Assembly: GCA_030739585.1 (NCBI GenBank)
Contig: JASLYX010000005.1
Span: 78,804 to 121,775 of the forward strand
DNA length: 42,972 bases
Source: Candidatus Bathyarchaeota archaeon
GTDB lineage: Archaea > Thermoproteota > Bathyarchaeia > TCS64
Direction: 5' to 3'
This document shows, piece by piece, positions 17,332 through 26,030 of the stretch. Both the position numbers and the translations under genes were made by a program. Below the pieces are notes generated by a model that saw only the letters and a list, made by a program, of their open reading frames with translations, was not told the DNA's origin and searched no databases. Each line of letters starts with the position of its first letter. Positions within the stretch are counted from its first letter, which is position 1.

Positions 17332-17444
17332 CATTCATTCGTGCAAATACCTTTGGATGCGTTTGTTTTGACGCGCGTAACCTTCGGATCTTTCCTATAA
17401 AATAAAGGTATAACGCCTAAATTTAGCCTATTATCCTTTTAACA

Positions 17445-17564
17445 ATGAAGATGATGCATGGGTACAAGATGCAAGTTCAAGCATTCCGTGATCCTAAGGC
17501 CCTTATCCAGAATCCAATTGAGACCCAAAAGAGTCGGCAATTGTGCTGGCGCATGTGTCCTTAA
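17445..17564 (+). CDS. Possible 39-residue protein (weak)
   Basis: The frame starts at ATG 17445, begins MKMMHGYKMQVQAF and ends in CWRMCP. A TATA-like CTATAAAATAAAGG at 17394-17407 would place transcription near 17425, so the frame could be translated. Alternatively that promoter serves the hydrolase downstream with a long leader. No family is recognised. Confidence 0.25.
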   Translation: MKMMHGYKMQVQAFRDPKALIQNPIETQKSRQLCWRMCP

Positions 17565-17610
17565 CATGCCATCTCTTTAATCTTATAATCTCAGAAAACT
17601 GTTTTAAACA

Positions 17611-19380
17611 TTGAGTCAGAGAACGTTTCTGTCTGACATGTCAAGTGGTTATAAACATTCTTGGCTTAATATCGATGGGGTTAAAACCCATTACATAGAG
17701 GCCGGCAAGGGTGACCCCTTCATTCTCATACACGGTGGTGGAGCCGGTTCTTCTGGGGAGGCTAACTACGGAGACATTATTGGCCTCCTAGGAGAGAACT
17801 TTCATGCCTTAGCTCCTGATGTGATAGGATTCGGCTATACTGTTCCTCGGGGGCCTCAAGATTATCCGGGGCACGCCCAGGGAGACTTTCTCATCAGGTT
17901 CATTGAGGTCCTAAACGAGGGACCTGTTTACTTAGCTGGCAACTCCCACGGGGGATTTCTGTCCCAGTGGGTGGCACATAACAGGCCGGACCTGGTCAGC
18001 AGGCTTATAATTATCAACAGCCTGAATGGGACTCATCCGCTTCCAAGCAGGAGATATATCTACGCCCCAGGGGGGCACCAATCCACAAAACCTGACCCGG
18101 AAAGCATCAGACAAAAGTTGATCAATTTCTACTCTCATAAAGACCTTGTAACCGATGAAAGAGTAAAGAGAAGTTATGAAATAACTTTGCAAAACTATGA
18201 GTATGCCGAAAAAAGAGGAAGAGTGAACAGCTCCACTATAGAGGATGCCAACAGGAACCTCAGTTACAACGGAAGACACATTTCTGAGTGGGGTTCTGAG
18301 TTGAAGATGCCTGTGTTGCTAACTTGGAGCGAGCCAGGGTCCAAGATAGAGTGGGGCCTAAGACATTTCTTCAAGGTTCCCGGCTGCGAGATGCACTTAT
18401 TCCCCTGGTCCGGCCATCATGTTCAGACTGATCAGAGTGATCGTTGGGTCCAGGTTGTCACTAACTGGCTGCTGAACGAACCGGCACGACATCCCGAAGA
18501 ACCACGCAAACTTATGAACAGACGTTGGAGAGATTCTTGGCTCGATGTCGGAGATATCAAAGCACATTACATCGAAGCAGGTCAGGGAGATACGATTGTA
18601 CTCGCTCACGGAGGTGGACCTGGTTTCGGTACTCCTTGGGCTGCCACTGTTAATCATTTGAGTGAATATTTCCATGTAGTTGCTCCCGATATTGTTGGTG
18701 CGGGTTTCACAGCCCCAAGAGGACCGGAGGACTATCCGGGGCACGCCCAGGGAGACTTTCTTATCAAGTTTATTGTAGCTCTGGATGTAGGGCCGGTCTA
18801 TCTGGCAGGGCAGTCTCATGGAGGTTTCTTATCGCAATGGGTGGCCCACAAAAGGCCGGACCTTGTAAGGAGATTGATTATATCAAACAGCCTAAATGGA
18901 ACTCATCCAATTCCGCCGCTACCTGAGGGACAAAAATACATCTATGCTCCTGGTGGACATCAGTGGAGTGTCCCATCAAAAGAAAGTATAAAAGAACGTC
19001 TATCCCCGCATTTTGAACCTAGCGAAATCACCGAAGAAGTAATTAATCGTTATTATGAGAATTTGAAAAAAACCATAAGCTATAATGATATGAGAGGAAA
19101 AACTGTTAATTATTCGGTAGAATCCGCCAACGTGAACCTCAGTTACAAGGGTAAGCATATCTCGGAGTGGGGTTCAGAGTTGAAAATACCTGTAATGCTC
19201 TTGTGGAGTGAACCTGGATCGAAGATTGAGTGGGGTCTGCGACATTTTTTCAAGGTACCTAATTGTGAGATGCACTTGTTTCCTTGGTCTGGGCACGGGT
19301 TGCATCGGGATCAAGTGGAGAGATGGGTTCAGATAGTTACAGACTGGTTAAACAATAAAACAGCAAGACCGCCAAACTAG
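17611..19380 (+). CDS. Tandem alpha/beta-hydrolase: two full domains in one chain
   Basis: The protein (589 residues from TTG 17611, 580 from ATG 17638) consists of two homologous alpha/beta-hydrolase domains, about 15-290 and 305-585, repeated with a period of 290 codons. Each has an oxyanion HGGG segment (IHGGGAGS; AHGGGPGF) and a nucleophile elbow (GNSHGG, S112; GQSHGG, S402). Each also has a catalytic histidine (SGHH, H269; SGHG, H562). The usual acidic residue of WGxxDxxxP is not evident; WSEPGSKIEWG is at that place in both, so a glutamate (E241 in the first) may serve. The fold resembles meta-cleavage-product hydrolases and other C-C or ester hydrolases. ATG 17638 (MSSGYKHSW) is a good alternative start. 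Both domains look active. Confidence 0.9.
   Translation: MSQRTFLSDMSSGYKHSWLNIDGVKTHYIEAGKGDPFILIHGGGAGSSGEANYGDIIGLLGENFHALAPDVIGFGYTVPRGPQDYPGHAQGDFLIRFIEVLNEGPVYLAGNSHGGFLSQWVAHNRPDLVSRLIIINSLNGTHPLPSRRYIYAPGGHQSTKPDPESIRQKLINFYSHKDLVTDERVKRSYEITLQNYEYAEKRGRVNSSTIEDANRNLSYNGRHISEWGSELKMPVLLTWSEPGSKIEWGLRHFFKVPGCEMHLFPWSGHHVQTDQSDRWVQVVTNWLLNEPARHPEEPRKLMNRRWRDSWLDVGDIKAHYIEAGQGDTIVLAHGGGPGFGTPWAATVNHLSEYFHVVAPDIVGAGFTAPRGPEDYPGHAQGDFLIKFIVALDVGPVYLAGQSHGGFLSQWVAHKRPDLVRRLIISNSLNGTHPIPPLPEGQKYIYAPGGHQWSVPSKESIKERLSPHFEPSEITEEVINRYYENLKKTISYNDMRGKTVNYSVESANVNLSYKGKHISEWGSELKIPVMLLWSEPGSKIEWGLRHFFKVPNCEMHLFPWSGHGLHRDQVERWVQIVTDWLNNKTARPPN
17863..18761 (+). repeat. Direct repeat inside the tandem hydrolase gene
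   Basis: A 29-base identical run starting TATCCGGGGCACGCCCAGGG occurs at 17863-17891 and again at 18733-18761, exactly 870 bases apart and in frame. Weaker identity surrounds both copies through the nucleophile region. It is the DNA trace of the domain duplication or of later gene conversion. Confidence 0.85.
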
Positions 19381-19796
19381 GGTTCCGTGATAACATCTAC
19401 TTCCGTCTATGAACGAACAACTGTGCATGGGATCTAATTAAACTACCTAACCTGGATGTATATTCAACTACGGCACCACATACGCTGTGATTGTTATGGT
19501 GGTCCTCTTCATTAATCCGACCATATTCCAACACAACGAATAGATCTATTTAATTCATACATGTATTTTAGATAAATACTCCAGATAGAAATTTCGTTAG
19601 TATTAACCTCATGCCTTAACTTTAGTGGTTGAACTCAGTTAATATATGAGTTTAGAATAAACTTTTTTTTATATTGAGTGTTATCTTATAACACTAGACT
19701 TTATCTCCATTTAATTTTTTCTTTTATGGGGCTGTCACTTTTCTATAGTTTAATTTTTTTAAGACAAAATCTCCATGAATTTATTGTTTAAATAAA
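19381..19796. other. A/T-rich gap without a gene
   Basis: I see no frame or RNA that I can support in these roughly 416 bases. Base composition becomes strongly A/T-rich after about 19540, leading into the promoter of the small zinc protein. Confidence 0.5.
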
Positions 19797-19806
19797 CTTA
19801 TATTAA
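19797..19806 (+). promoter_or_regulatory. TATA box of the RHH/zinc protein gene
   Basis: The bases CTTATATTAA are centred 26-27 bases before ATG 19828, indicating a leaderless mRNA that starts at that ATG, not at GTG 19819. Confidence 0.6.
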
Positions 19807-19827
19807 TATGACGGAAATGTGATCAAT

Positions 19828-20073
19828 ATGTCAAGAGTTCACAGAGTCATGGTATCTTTTTCTGAAGAAAACTTAGTGGCGTTACAGACTGAGACTGAAA
19901 AGCGAAATTTATCCTCTATCCAGTTTCTCATTCGGGAAATCATAAGGGAAAATTTGGGGATGGAGTTACCAATAGTTGACTTCCGAACTGATGAACTTTG
20001 TCCCCAGTGTAAAACAGAAGGTCAGCTTGTTGAATATTCCAACGGTAAAATACATTGTCTTAATTGCTCATAA
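19828..20073 (+). CDS. Small ribbon-helix-helix-like protein with C-terminal zinc ribbon
   Basis: The 81-residue product starts MSRVHRVMVSFSEENLVAL, a pattern (short beta strand with alternating hydrophobics, then a helix) like ribbon-helix-helix DNA-binding proteins. A second helix follows (SSIQFLIREIIREN). The C-terminus has a four-cysteine knuckle pair, CPQC then CLNC, spaced as in a rubredoxin-type zinc ribbon. A DNA-binding regulator is the best guess. The promoter spacing favours ATG 19828; GTG 19819 would add three residues. It stands alone, with no clear operator visible nearby. No exact family is assigned. Confidence 0.7.
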   Translation: MSRVHRVMVSFSEENLVALQTETEKRNLSSIQFLIREIIRENLGMELPIVDFRTDELCPQCKTEGQLVEYSNGKIHCLNCS

Positions 20074-20700
20074 AAACAGTTTTGAAATATAGCGCGCAAA
20101 AAAGATATAATTTACGCAAACCGCCGAGGTCCTACCGCTCCACTTTTCTTTAACCTCTTTTCATTTTATGGTATTCCTTTATTCTATTTACAATTGTAAT
20201 AATTATTCACGACAATTAAAACTTAATTAATATTATTGGAAAATGATCCTTCAAGTTTGGATAACAATAATGCGCGCTCTGGGACCTCGCTTTCCGGTGT
20301 CTAGGCTTTTACTGCTCCAGGATTAAAGATCGGTGCCGTTTATTCAGGGGGCCTTTATCAAGTCCGTTGGAGATTGTGGCCGGGTATCACTTTGTTATAG
20401 GGATTCTCATCTGAATCATGCCGTTTTGATCCTGAATCCATTTGCTCCTCTCTTTTTCATCCGTGAAAAGTTGACTGAGACGGGGACTTTTGCCTTGGTG
20501 TCTGCGCGCGAATATTTGAGGATAGGGGTGCGTTTAAGGCATTGGACGATTTCTTTCATTTCTGGTATTTGGAGTAGCTGCAGGAGTAATCAGAGAGCTA
20601 AGGTTCACTTCAGATTGATATTCCGCATATTGCTCATCCGAAAATATAAATTTATTAATATTCTCTTAACATTCCGAACGAGAAAATTTTTACTTTATCT
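20074..20700. other. Gene-free gap before the DegT aminotransferase 3' end
   Basis: The 627 bases contain the reverse form of the TTTTTTGCGCGC word at 20092-20103 and further GCGCGC words at about 20272 and 20504. An 8-base inverted pair lies near 20123 and 20282. A 129-codon plus frame at 20333-20722 has no recognisable content and runs into the opposite-strand gene end, so it is not called. Confidence 0.4.
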
Positions 20701-21882
20701 TCAATTTTGCTTTTCATTATAGAATTTATGAATAGAATCAGAGATCTTTTCACTGTTTTCAGGAGGTAAGTATTCAACAATGCGGCGCAAAGGGAAGGAC
20801 AAAAGTTCTTTGGTCACTTTCTCTGTAACCGGCAGCATGCCCTTCTTAAATCCAAATCTATCCCTATAGGTTCTATTAAGATGAATTGGTGGGGAATAGG
20901 GCATTCCTCCGCGTATCCCGTTCTTTTTTAGGAATAACCACAGCTCATCTCGGTTTGGAACTTTGGTTACGAAACGACAGAACGAATGATAAGCCCAATC
21001 TTTCTCAACAGGTATTGTTACTGGAGTTCCTTCGAAAAGTTTCTCAAACTCTCTTACATGATCTCTACGGATTTCTGGTCCAGCTTTTCCATTCATAAAT
21101 CGTTTTAATTGAACTCTGCCAATTGCAGCGTCGATCTCGCTCATCCTATAGTTATATCCAAGTAAGTCATTTCCTAAATGCAAAGGAAAACCCCTTTTAT
21201 CTATTTTTTTCATAACTTGACCGCGTCCGTGATTATGGAGCATTTTCACTTTTTGAGCTAGTTCTTCATTGTCGGTAGTCACCATTCCGCCATCACCCAT
21301 GGTTGTGACATGTTTACCCGGGGCAAAGCTGAACATATTAAGATCGCCGAAAGTACCAACTTTCTTGCTCTTATATCTGGCTCCTAAGGCATGAGCCGCG
21401 TTTTCAATCACTATGAGATTGTTGTCTGATGCTAAGTCCATTATTGGACCCATATCTGATGGATGCCCATTTAGATGAGTCGGTACTAGTGCTTTGGTTT
21501 TAGATGTCACTTTTTGCTGTGCATCATTAGGATCCATAGTAAAACTTTCTTCATCAATATCACAGAAAACAGGTTTTACTCCCTGAAAAATCATCATATC
21601 TGTGACTGAATAGAATGAGTGTGATTGAGTGATTATCTCGTCGCCGGGTTTAAAGTCACACGCAATATAGGCTAGATGTAGTCCTGCGGTACCTGAGCTG
21701 ACGGCGACTGCATATTTAGTCCCTACATATTCCGCGAATTCCTTCTCAAAATTTTCAATTTGCTCCCCATAGATGGGATATCTCGGCGTGGAAAGGACTT
21801 TGTGAACTGCATCCACTTCTTCTTGGGTTATTGCAAACATTTTGTTTATGTACGGGTTTGCAATTGTTTTGTCCATATTCAT
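20701..21882 (-). CDS. DegT/DnrJ/EryC1/StrS family PLP aminotransferase
   Basis: The 393-residue protein has the family hallmarks SSGTAGLHLAY at 62-72, ENAAHALGARY at 160-170 with the H that stacks on PLP, and FSFAPGKHVTTMGDGGM with K190 as the Schiff-base lysine. Family members aminate nucleotide-sugar keto groups for surface glycans, and a few act on other keto substrates. No sugar-nucleotide enzymes or glycosyltransferases are nearby, so the target is unknown. A TATA-like AACAATATAATCG about 26 bases before ATG 21882 suggests a leaderless mRNA. The gene is A/T-rich, like the 14-17 kb cluster, and is followed by a gene-free zone. Confidence 0.9.
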   Translation of the reverse strand: MNMDKTIANPYINKMFAITQEEVDAVHKVLSTPRYPIYGEQIENFEKEFAEYVGTKYAVAVSSGTAGLHLAYIACDFKPGDEIITQSHSFYSVTDMMIFQGVKPVFCDIDEESFTMDPNDAQQKVTSKTKALVPTHLNGHPSDMGPIMDLASDNNLIVIENAAHALGARYKSKKVGTFGDLNMFSFAPGKHVTTMGDGGMVTTDNEELAQKVKMLHNHGRGQVMKKIDKRGFPLHLGNDLLGYNYRMSEIDAAIGRVQLKRFMNGKAGPEIRRDHVREFEKLFEGTPVTIPVEKDWAYHSFCRFVTKVPNRDELWLFLKKNGIRGGMPYSPPIHLNRTYRDRFGFKKGMLPVTEKVTKELLSFPLRRIVEYLPPENSEKISDSIHKFYNEKQN

Positions 21883-22810
21883 CTGAGAAAATATTTTCGA
21901 TTATATTGTTAAGCTTTTCCGATATTGGTGCAATATTACTATTATTTGTTGTTGTTTAGAATTTTACTTTGGACTTTAATTTACCATTATTTTTGATGTA
22001 CGTGCAATAAAAAAATGAAGATAAAAATAGGTGCTAGACTCCGCCAATAACAAACACCTCAGATGCTAACTCAGAAATCACTACCCCAAAAAAAGGACCG
22101 GTAAGAAACCCCTCAACTACCTAGCGACGCTCAAGGCTCAGTTGTTGAAGTATCTACTCTAAATACCCTGTGACCGAAGACTTGCCCATGTCTCAAACAC
22201 GGTAGACAAACAGCTAATGCTTACGACTTTCTAAAAATTTTTTACGCCACAACTTCTTCACCCACTTCAGACACAGACTCGGAAAGGAGACCTACCCCAC
22301 AATTTTCAACCAGCTAGTCAGGAAGTTACTTTAAGCTAGGGCCGTTAAGGGAAACGTCATAGCCGTCAACAGCACCACGTAGATGCCCACAGCTAATGAT
22401 CCCCCAACAAATTCACCGGTAAATGCGATCCAATAGCCTGATTAGGCCGAGGCAAGCGCGTGTAGACACAATAGCATCTACAACCAATTAATAGCAAAAA
22501 GGAGGGATGAGGAGATGGACTGATAGCTGAAAAAGAACATCTGGAAAGTCCTCTTTAGTCTTACACTACAGCAGCTATGCTCTAAACGGGTCTTGAAACG
22601 GATAATGGGGGGAATCACTAAGCACTGACTTAGCCCCAATCCCCACTTTCTACAGCATTATGAATAGGGGTCCTATGAAGCAGATAAGGACAGAACTTGC
22701 GGGACAGGCAACTGACTCACATCTCCACCTTTTTTGCGCGAGAGGCCACCCGAAATAGAAAAAACAGGAACACTATCGAATAGCCTGAAAGGTTTTGTGG
22801 TTTTTCCTAT
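21883..22810. other. Long gene-free zone holding a probable transposase relic
   Basis: This space of about 930 bases has no intact frame. Its middle (about 22080-22460) contains coding-like but stop-ridden sequence described separately. The rest, from 22480 to 22729, is unassigned, and a TTTTTTGCGCG word lies at 22730. Confidence 0.5.
22080..22460 (+). pseudogene. Probable decayed DDE transposase fragment
   Basis: One plus frame reads FNQLVRKLL, a stop, then ARAVKGNVIAVNSTT. A shifted frame then reads NKFTGKCDPIA, a stop, and LGRGKRV. Together they resemble the stretch around the first catalytic aspartate of IS4/IS5-type transposases (elvrkal...kgxviAVDSTxi..., then GxsDPdAxvGRgkRG), with the D changed to N. 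Several stops and at least one frameshift interrupt it, and no terminal inverted repeats were found. The match is by eye and short. Confidence 0.4.
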
Positions 22811-24970
22811 TTATTGTGACCCGATGGATAGATGTCGCAGGAAGTATTCGGTCATCAGGGTGAACAGGTGGAGTTGGGTGTTCCCGCCTCGAAGCGGATG
22901 ATCCCGCCCATGGTATAACATTAGGTCAAACTGTTTGTTAGAGTTCTGGAACGCCTCCGCCACCTCTAGAGTGTTCTGCAGTTGCACATTGTCATCCGCC
23001 ATCCCATGCACCAGCATAAGGTGGCCCCTCAGTTTATGCGCGTAGGTGACCACCGCCTCCTTATTGTAGGCGTTCTTATTCTCCGGGAGCAGCCCCAAAT
23101 ATCTCTCCGCCCAGACGCTAGAATAGAGGAGATAGTTCGTGACTGACGCCTGGGCAATTCCAACTTTAAAGTAGTCCGATCCCTCGGTCAAAGCCAGACA
23201 TGTGAGATATCCCCCTCCACTCCGACCCCAGATGCCAAAGCGTAACGGATCTACATAGGAAAAACCTGCAAGGTACTTTGCCCCTTCAATGTGATCCTGC
23301 AGGGGCACTGTGCCTAGGTTCTGGTACATAAAATTCTCAAATACCTTTCCACGACCACCGGTACCACGGTTATCAATAGTAAACACAATGTATCCCTTTT
23401 GGGTCATTAGCTTATGCCAGAGTCCCCGTGCCCCGCCCCACCGATTGACGACTGACTGGGAGCTAACTCCCCCATATGCGTAGAAGATGACCGGATACTT
23501 TCTTTCCCGTTTAAAGTCAACCGGCCGTGTCATGACCGCATTTAGAGATATGCCGTTACCTGTGCGAACCGTTAGGAACTCAGGCTCCGCGAGATCGAAT
23601 TCCGCCAAGCTTGACAATTCACCCCCTTTCACTACTCTGATGAGGGACCCCTCAGATCGGTGGATGCTTATCTTTGGCGGAGTGTTCACGTCGGAGAATG
23701 TTTTCATAAAACTCTTGGCATTCGGTGAGAATGACGCGGAGTGCCATCCGGGTTTTTTGCTGAGGCGTTGCATCATCTGACCGTCGAGCCTAATGCGGTA
23801 GAGATGCTGTTCGGTGACCCCATCCCTTTTGCCATCGAAGTACATCCAGCCATCCGCCTCATCAACACAGAGCACAGATCGGGTCGATCTACCGGCATTC
23901 ATCTCCCATTCTCCCCTCGTGATCTGGTTTACCTGACGGCCATCGTAGTCGTACAGGTAAGCGTGTTTATACCCACTGCGTTCGGATGTCCAAATGAAGC
24001 GGTCAGAGTCCTTTAGGAAAGTCAGGTCATCGTCAATACGTACCCAGTAGGGATCAGTCTCTGTTAGAATTACCTTAGACTCGCCTGTATCTATGTTGGC
24101 AAAAAGCAGTTCTAATTTATTTTGCTGCCGGTTAAGTCGCTCTATTGCCACCAACGAAGGGTCTCGTGTCCACTTAAGCCGAGGGAAATAGACGTCAGTT
24201 TCGGGGCCGAGTTTCAGCCAGGTCGTCTGACCCGTCTCAAGGTGGAAGACGCCGATACTCAGCCTCCAGTTCGTCTCCCCCGACTTTGGGTACTTAATTC
24301 GGTGAACCTTAGGATATGTCGTCATGTAGTCAATGAGAGGAACCGTGCGTACGGCAGTCTGGTCCACGTGCACGAAAACAATCCGCTTGCTATCTGGCGA
24401 CCAGTACCATCCGTCCTCTCCAAAGCCCTTGTTTAATCCGTTCAAGATGTCCTCGTTCCCATCAAATGTTAGCTGGCTTTCGATGCCGGATGAACGATCA
24501 AACATAAACAGGTTTCCGCCCCTGACGAACCCGATTTTGGTGCCGTCGGGCGCTATCTTAGCGTGCTTTTGGCCGCCAGCGATATCGGATAAAGGCATTA
24601 GCGCGCAAGTTTGTGCATCATAGACGTAGTAATGAATATCACTGGGTGGGGTTCCGAAAAGGAACCTTGGTTGCTCAGAAGGTCCGGCAATCAGGAAATA
24701 TAGACCGTCGTCAGTCACCTGAAAACCATTGATTGGGATGTTTGAGCTGCTCTGGTTAAGCACCAGAAATTTTCCTTCGATAAGGACGTCGCGTTTACCA
24801 TCATCGACCCGTTCTTGATATATGTTCTTGGTTTCACCGTCAGGATCATCATCCACATACAAGAACGCCGAACTGTCGGAAGTCCATTGAAGATTCTGCA
24901 TGGACACTCCGTTCCAATCTACGTCAGGCCCGAATATGTCATCGAGCGTAAGCAAACGTTTTGCTCCCAT
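22811..24970 (-). CDS. S9 family serine peptidase, dipeptidyl-peptidase IV-like
   Basis: The 719-residue protein has an N-terminal beta-propeller region (about 1-470, with repeated WSPDSKRIVF-like blades) and a C-terminal alpha/beta-hydrolase peptidase domain. The nucleophile is S584 in GIWGRSGGGYL. The acid is in HGMADDNV (D659 or D660) and the histidine is probably H691 in GRDHPLRGG. This order matches the S9B DPP-IV group, which releases dipeptides from peptide N-termini. No signal peptide or N-terminal anchor is visible, so it likely acts in the cytoplasm on oligopeptides. It would complement PepF and DppA. It stands alone on the minus strand. Confidence 0.93.
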   Translation of the reverse strand: MGAKRLLTLDDIFGPDVDWNGVSMQNLQWTSDSSAFLYVDDDPDGETKNIYQERVDDGKRDVLIEGKFLVLNQSSSNIPINGFQVTDDGLYFLIAGPSEQPRFLFGTPPSDIHYYVYDAQTCALMPLSDIAGGQKHAKIAPDGTKIGFVRGGNLFMFDRSSGIESQLTFDGNEDILNGLNKGFGEDGWYWSPDSKRIVFVHVDQTAVRTVPLIDYMTTYPKVHRIKYPKSGETNWRLSIGVFHLETGQTTWLKLGPETDVYFPRLKWTRDPSLVAIERLNRQQNKLELLFANIDTGESKVILTETDPYWVRIDDDLTFLKDSDRFIWTSERSGYKHAYLYDYDGRQVNQITRGEWEMNAGRSTRSVLCVDEADGWMYFDGKRDGVTEQHLYRIRLDGQMMQRLSKKPGWHSASFSPNAKSFMKTFSDVNTPPKISIHRSEGSLIRVVKGGELSSLAEFDLAEPEFLTVRTGNGISLNAVMTRPVDFKRERKYPVIFYAYGGVSSQSVVNRWGGARGLWHKLMTQKGYIVFTIDNRGTGGRGKVFENFMYQNLGTVPLQDHIEGAKYLAGFSYVDPLRFGIWGRSGGGYLTCLALTEGSDYFKVGIAQASVTNYLLYSSVWAERYLGLLPENKNAYNKEAVVTYAHKLRGHLMLVHGMADDNVQLQNTLEVAEAFQNSNKQFDLMLYHGRDHPLRGGNTQLHLFTLMTEYFLRHLSIGSQ

Positions 24971-25037
24971 AATACCCTTATTTCTAGCTTACATACATAA
25001 CCATTTTTCTTTTGCATGAATTCCTTTCAACCTCCCT

Positions 25038-25262
25038 GTGTTCGGCAGATTCAAAGCAAACACTAAGAACGTTCCTAAAATAACGACGTACACACCAGAA
25101 AGATCCTCTCGGTTCTACCAGGTCCTCTACCTGAAGAATCCCTGGCTCAACGAAATCCTGTATTGTCAGAGATTTTATTGGATGATCGTGTATCTTGTGA
25201 TAATTTTATTGATATGTCTGATTCTTATCATTCCCAACTTTATTCATAACCCCTATAACTAA
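25038..25262 (+). CDS. Possible small C-terminally anchored membrane protein
   Basis: A GTG start gives 74 residues: a hydrophilic N-terminal part, then one strong hydrophobic helix (IVYLVIILLICLILIIPNF) near the end. This is the layout of a tail-anchored protein. No Shine-Dalgarno site or family is evident, and GTG is the only start near the beginning. It could be chance in A/T-rich DNA, though the long membrane segment is notable. Confidence 0.35.
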   Translation: MFGRFKANTKNVPKITTYTPERSSRFYQVLYLKNPWLNEILYCQRFYWMIVYLVIILLICLILIIPNFIHNPYN

Positions 25263-25359
25263 CCCCCCACCATTGTACATTGAGGAAGGGGTTTTGGGGT
25301 ATTTTCCCCGTTTTTTTCCCCTATCCTCACCCATTTTTCGTTTAATGAAAACCTGTACA

Positions 25360-25376
25360 CGAAAAGATAAAATAAT
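25360..25376 (+). promoter_or_regulatory. BRE/TATA promoter of the LUD-domain gene
   Basis: The bases CGAAAAGATAAAATAAT combine a purine-rich BRE-like part and a TATA-like part, with the latter about 26-28 bases before ATG 25398. A leaderless transcript is expected. Confidence 0.6.
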
Positions 25377-25397
25377 TCTTCCAGCGAATGAGGCACT

Positions 25398-26030
25398 ATG
25401 GATGGCCGAATAAGCAGGACGATGGAGAATCTAAAGAAGCATAATATTAACTGCTTTTTCGTGAAGGACGAAAGGGAGGCTCGGGAGAAGGTCTTAGAGC
25501 TGGTGGAGCCAGGCGCTTCAGTGGGCATGGGTGGCTCAATGAGCGTCCACTCTATCAGCGTGGTACCTGAGCTCGAGAAGAGGAACACAATGTTCAACCC
25601 TTACGATCGGGAAGGGAAGGTAGATAAATCCAAGAACCAGACTGCAATTAGGCGGATGGGTTTGGTAGCAGACTATTTTCTCACGGGAACCAACTCCATC
25701 ACAGAGGACGGTTACATCGTTAACACAGATGGAATGGGTAACCGGGTAGGTGCAATCTCCTTCGGGCCAAAGAAGCTGATTCTGGTAGCTGGAGTTAATA
25801 AGCTAGTACCGGATGTCCACGGGGCTCTTGAGCGGATAAGAACAGTAGCAGCTCCGTTGAATGGAAAGCGCCATAGCTGGGATGATATTCCCTGTGCTAC
25901 GACGAACGACCCTGACTGTAACCTATGCATTTCCACTCATAGGCAGTGCAACTCGACACTGATCACCCATAACTCACGGGACCCGGAACGGATCAACATC
26001 GTCCTTGTGGATAAAGACCTAGGATACTGA
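25398..26030 (+). CDS. LUD-domain protein (LutC/YkgG-like, DUF162)
   Basis: The 210-residue protein has the LUD fold pattern: VEPGASVGMGGSMSVHSISV near 38-57, then YFLTGTNSITEDGYIVNTDG near 92-111, NRVGAISFGPKKLILVAGVNKLV, and a C-terminal cysteine group (CATTNDPDCNLCISTHRQC) that could bind metal. Stand-alone LUD proteins of this length are common in anaerobes. LutC relatives take part in lactate utilisation with iron-sulfur partners, but no lutA or lutB is present here, so the reaction is unknown. It stands alone behind a leaderless promoter, 400 bases before the tatA-mob set. Confidence 0.88.
   Translation: MDGRISRTMENLKKHNINCFFVKDEREAREKVLELVEPGASVGMGGSMSVHSISVVPELEKRNTMFNPYDREGKVDKSKNQTAIRRMGLVADYFLTGTNSITEDGYIVNTDGMGNRVGAISFGPKKLILVAGVNKLVPDVHGALERIRTVAAPLNGKRHSWDDIPCATTNDPDCNLCISTHRQCNSTLITHNSRDPERINIVLVDKDLGY

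Larger units (their letters stand above)
24971..25397. other. Divergent spacer between the S9 peptidase and LUD genes
   Basis: It holds a possible small membrane-protein frame (25038-25262) and the LUD promoter. Pyrimidine-rich runs at about 25262-25330 could end a transcript from the small frame. Confidence 0.4.

Noticed and set aside
20120-20290. Possible structured RNA from the pair CGAGGTCC / GGACCTCG
   Set aside because: Only eight paired bases separated by about 150 bases, with no supporting helices or known RNA family pattern.
20333-20722. 129-codon plus-strand frame with a GTG start
   Set aside because: No family-like motif, biased and patchy residue use, overlaps the 3' end of the DegT gene, and lies in a gene-free zone with no Shine-Dalgarno site or TATA at a useful distance.
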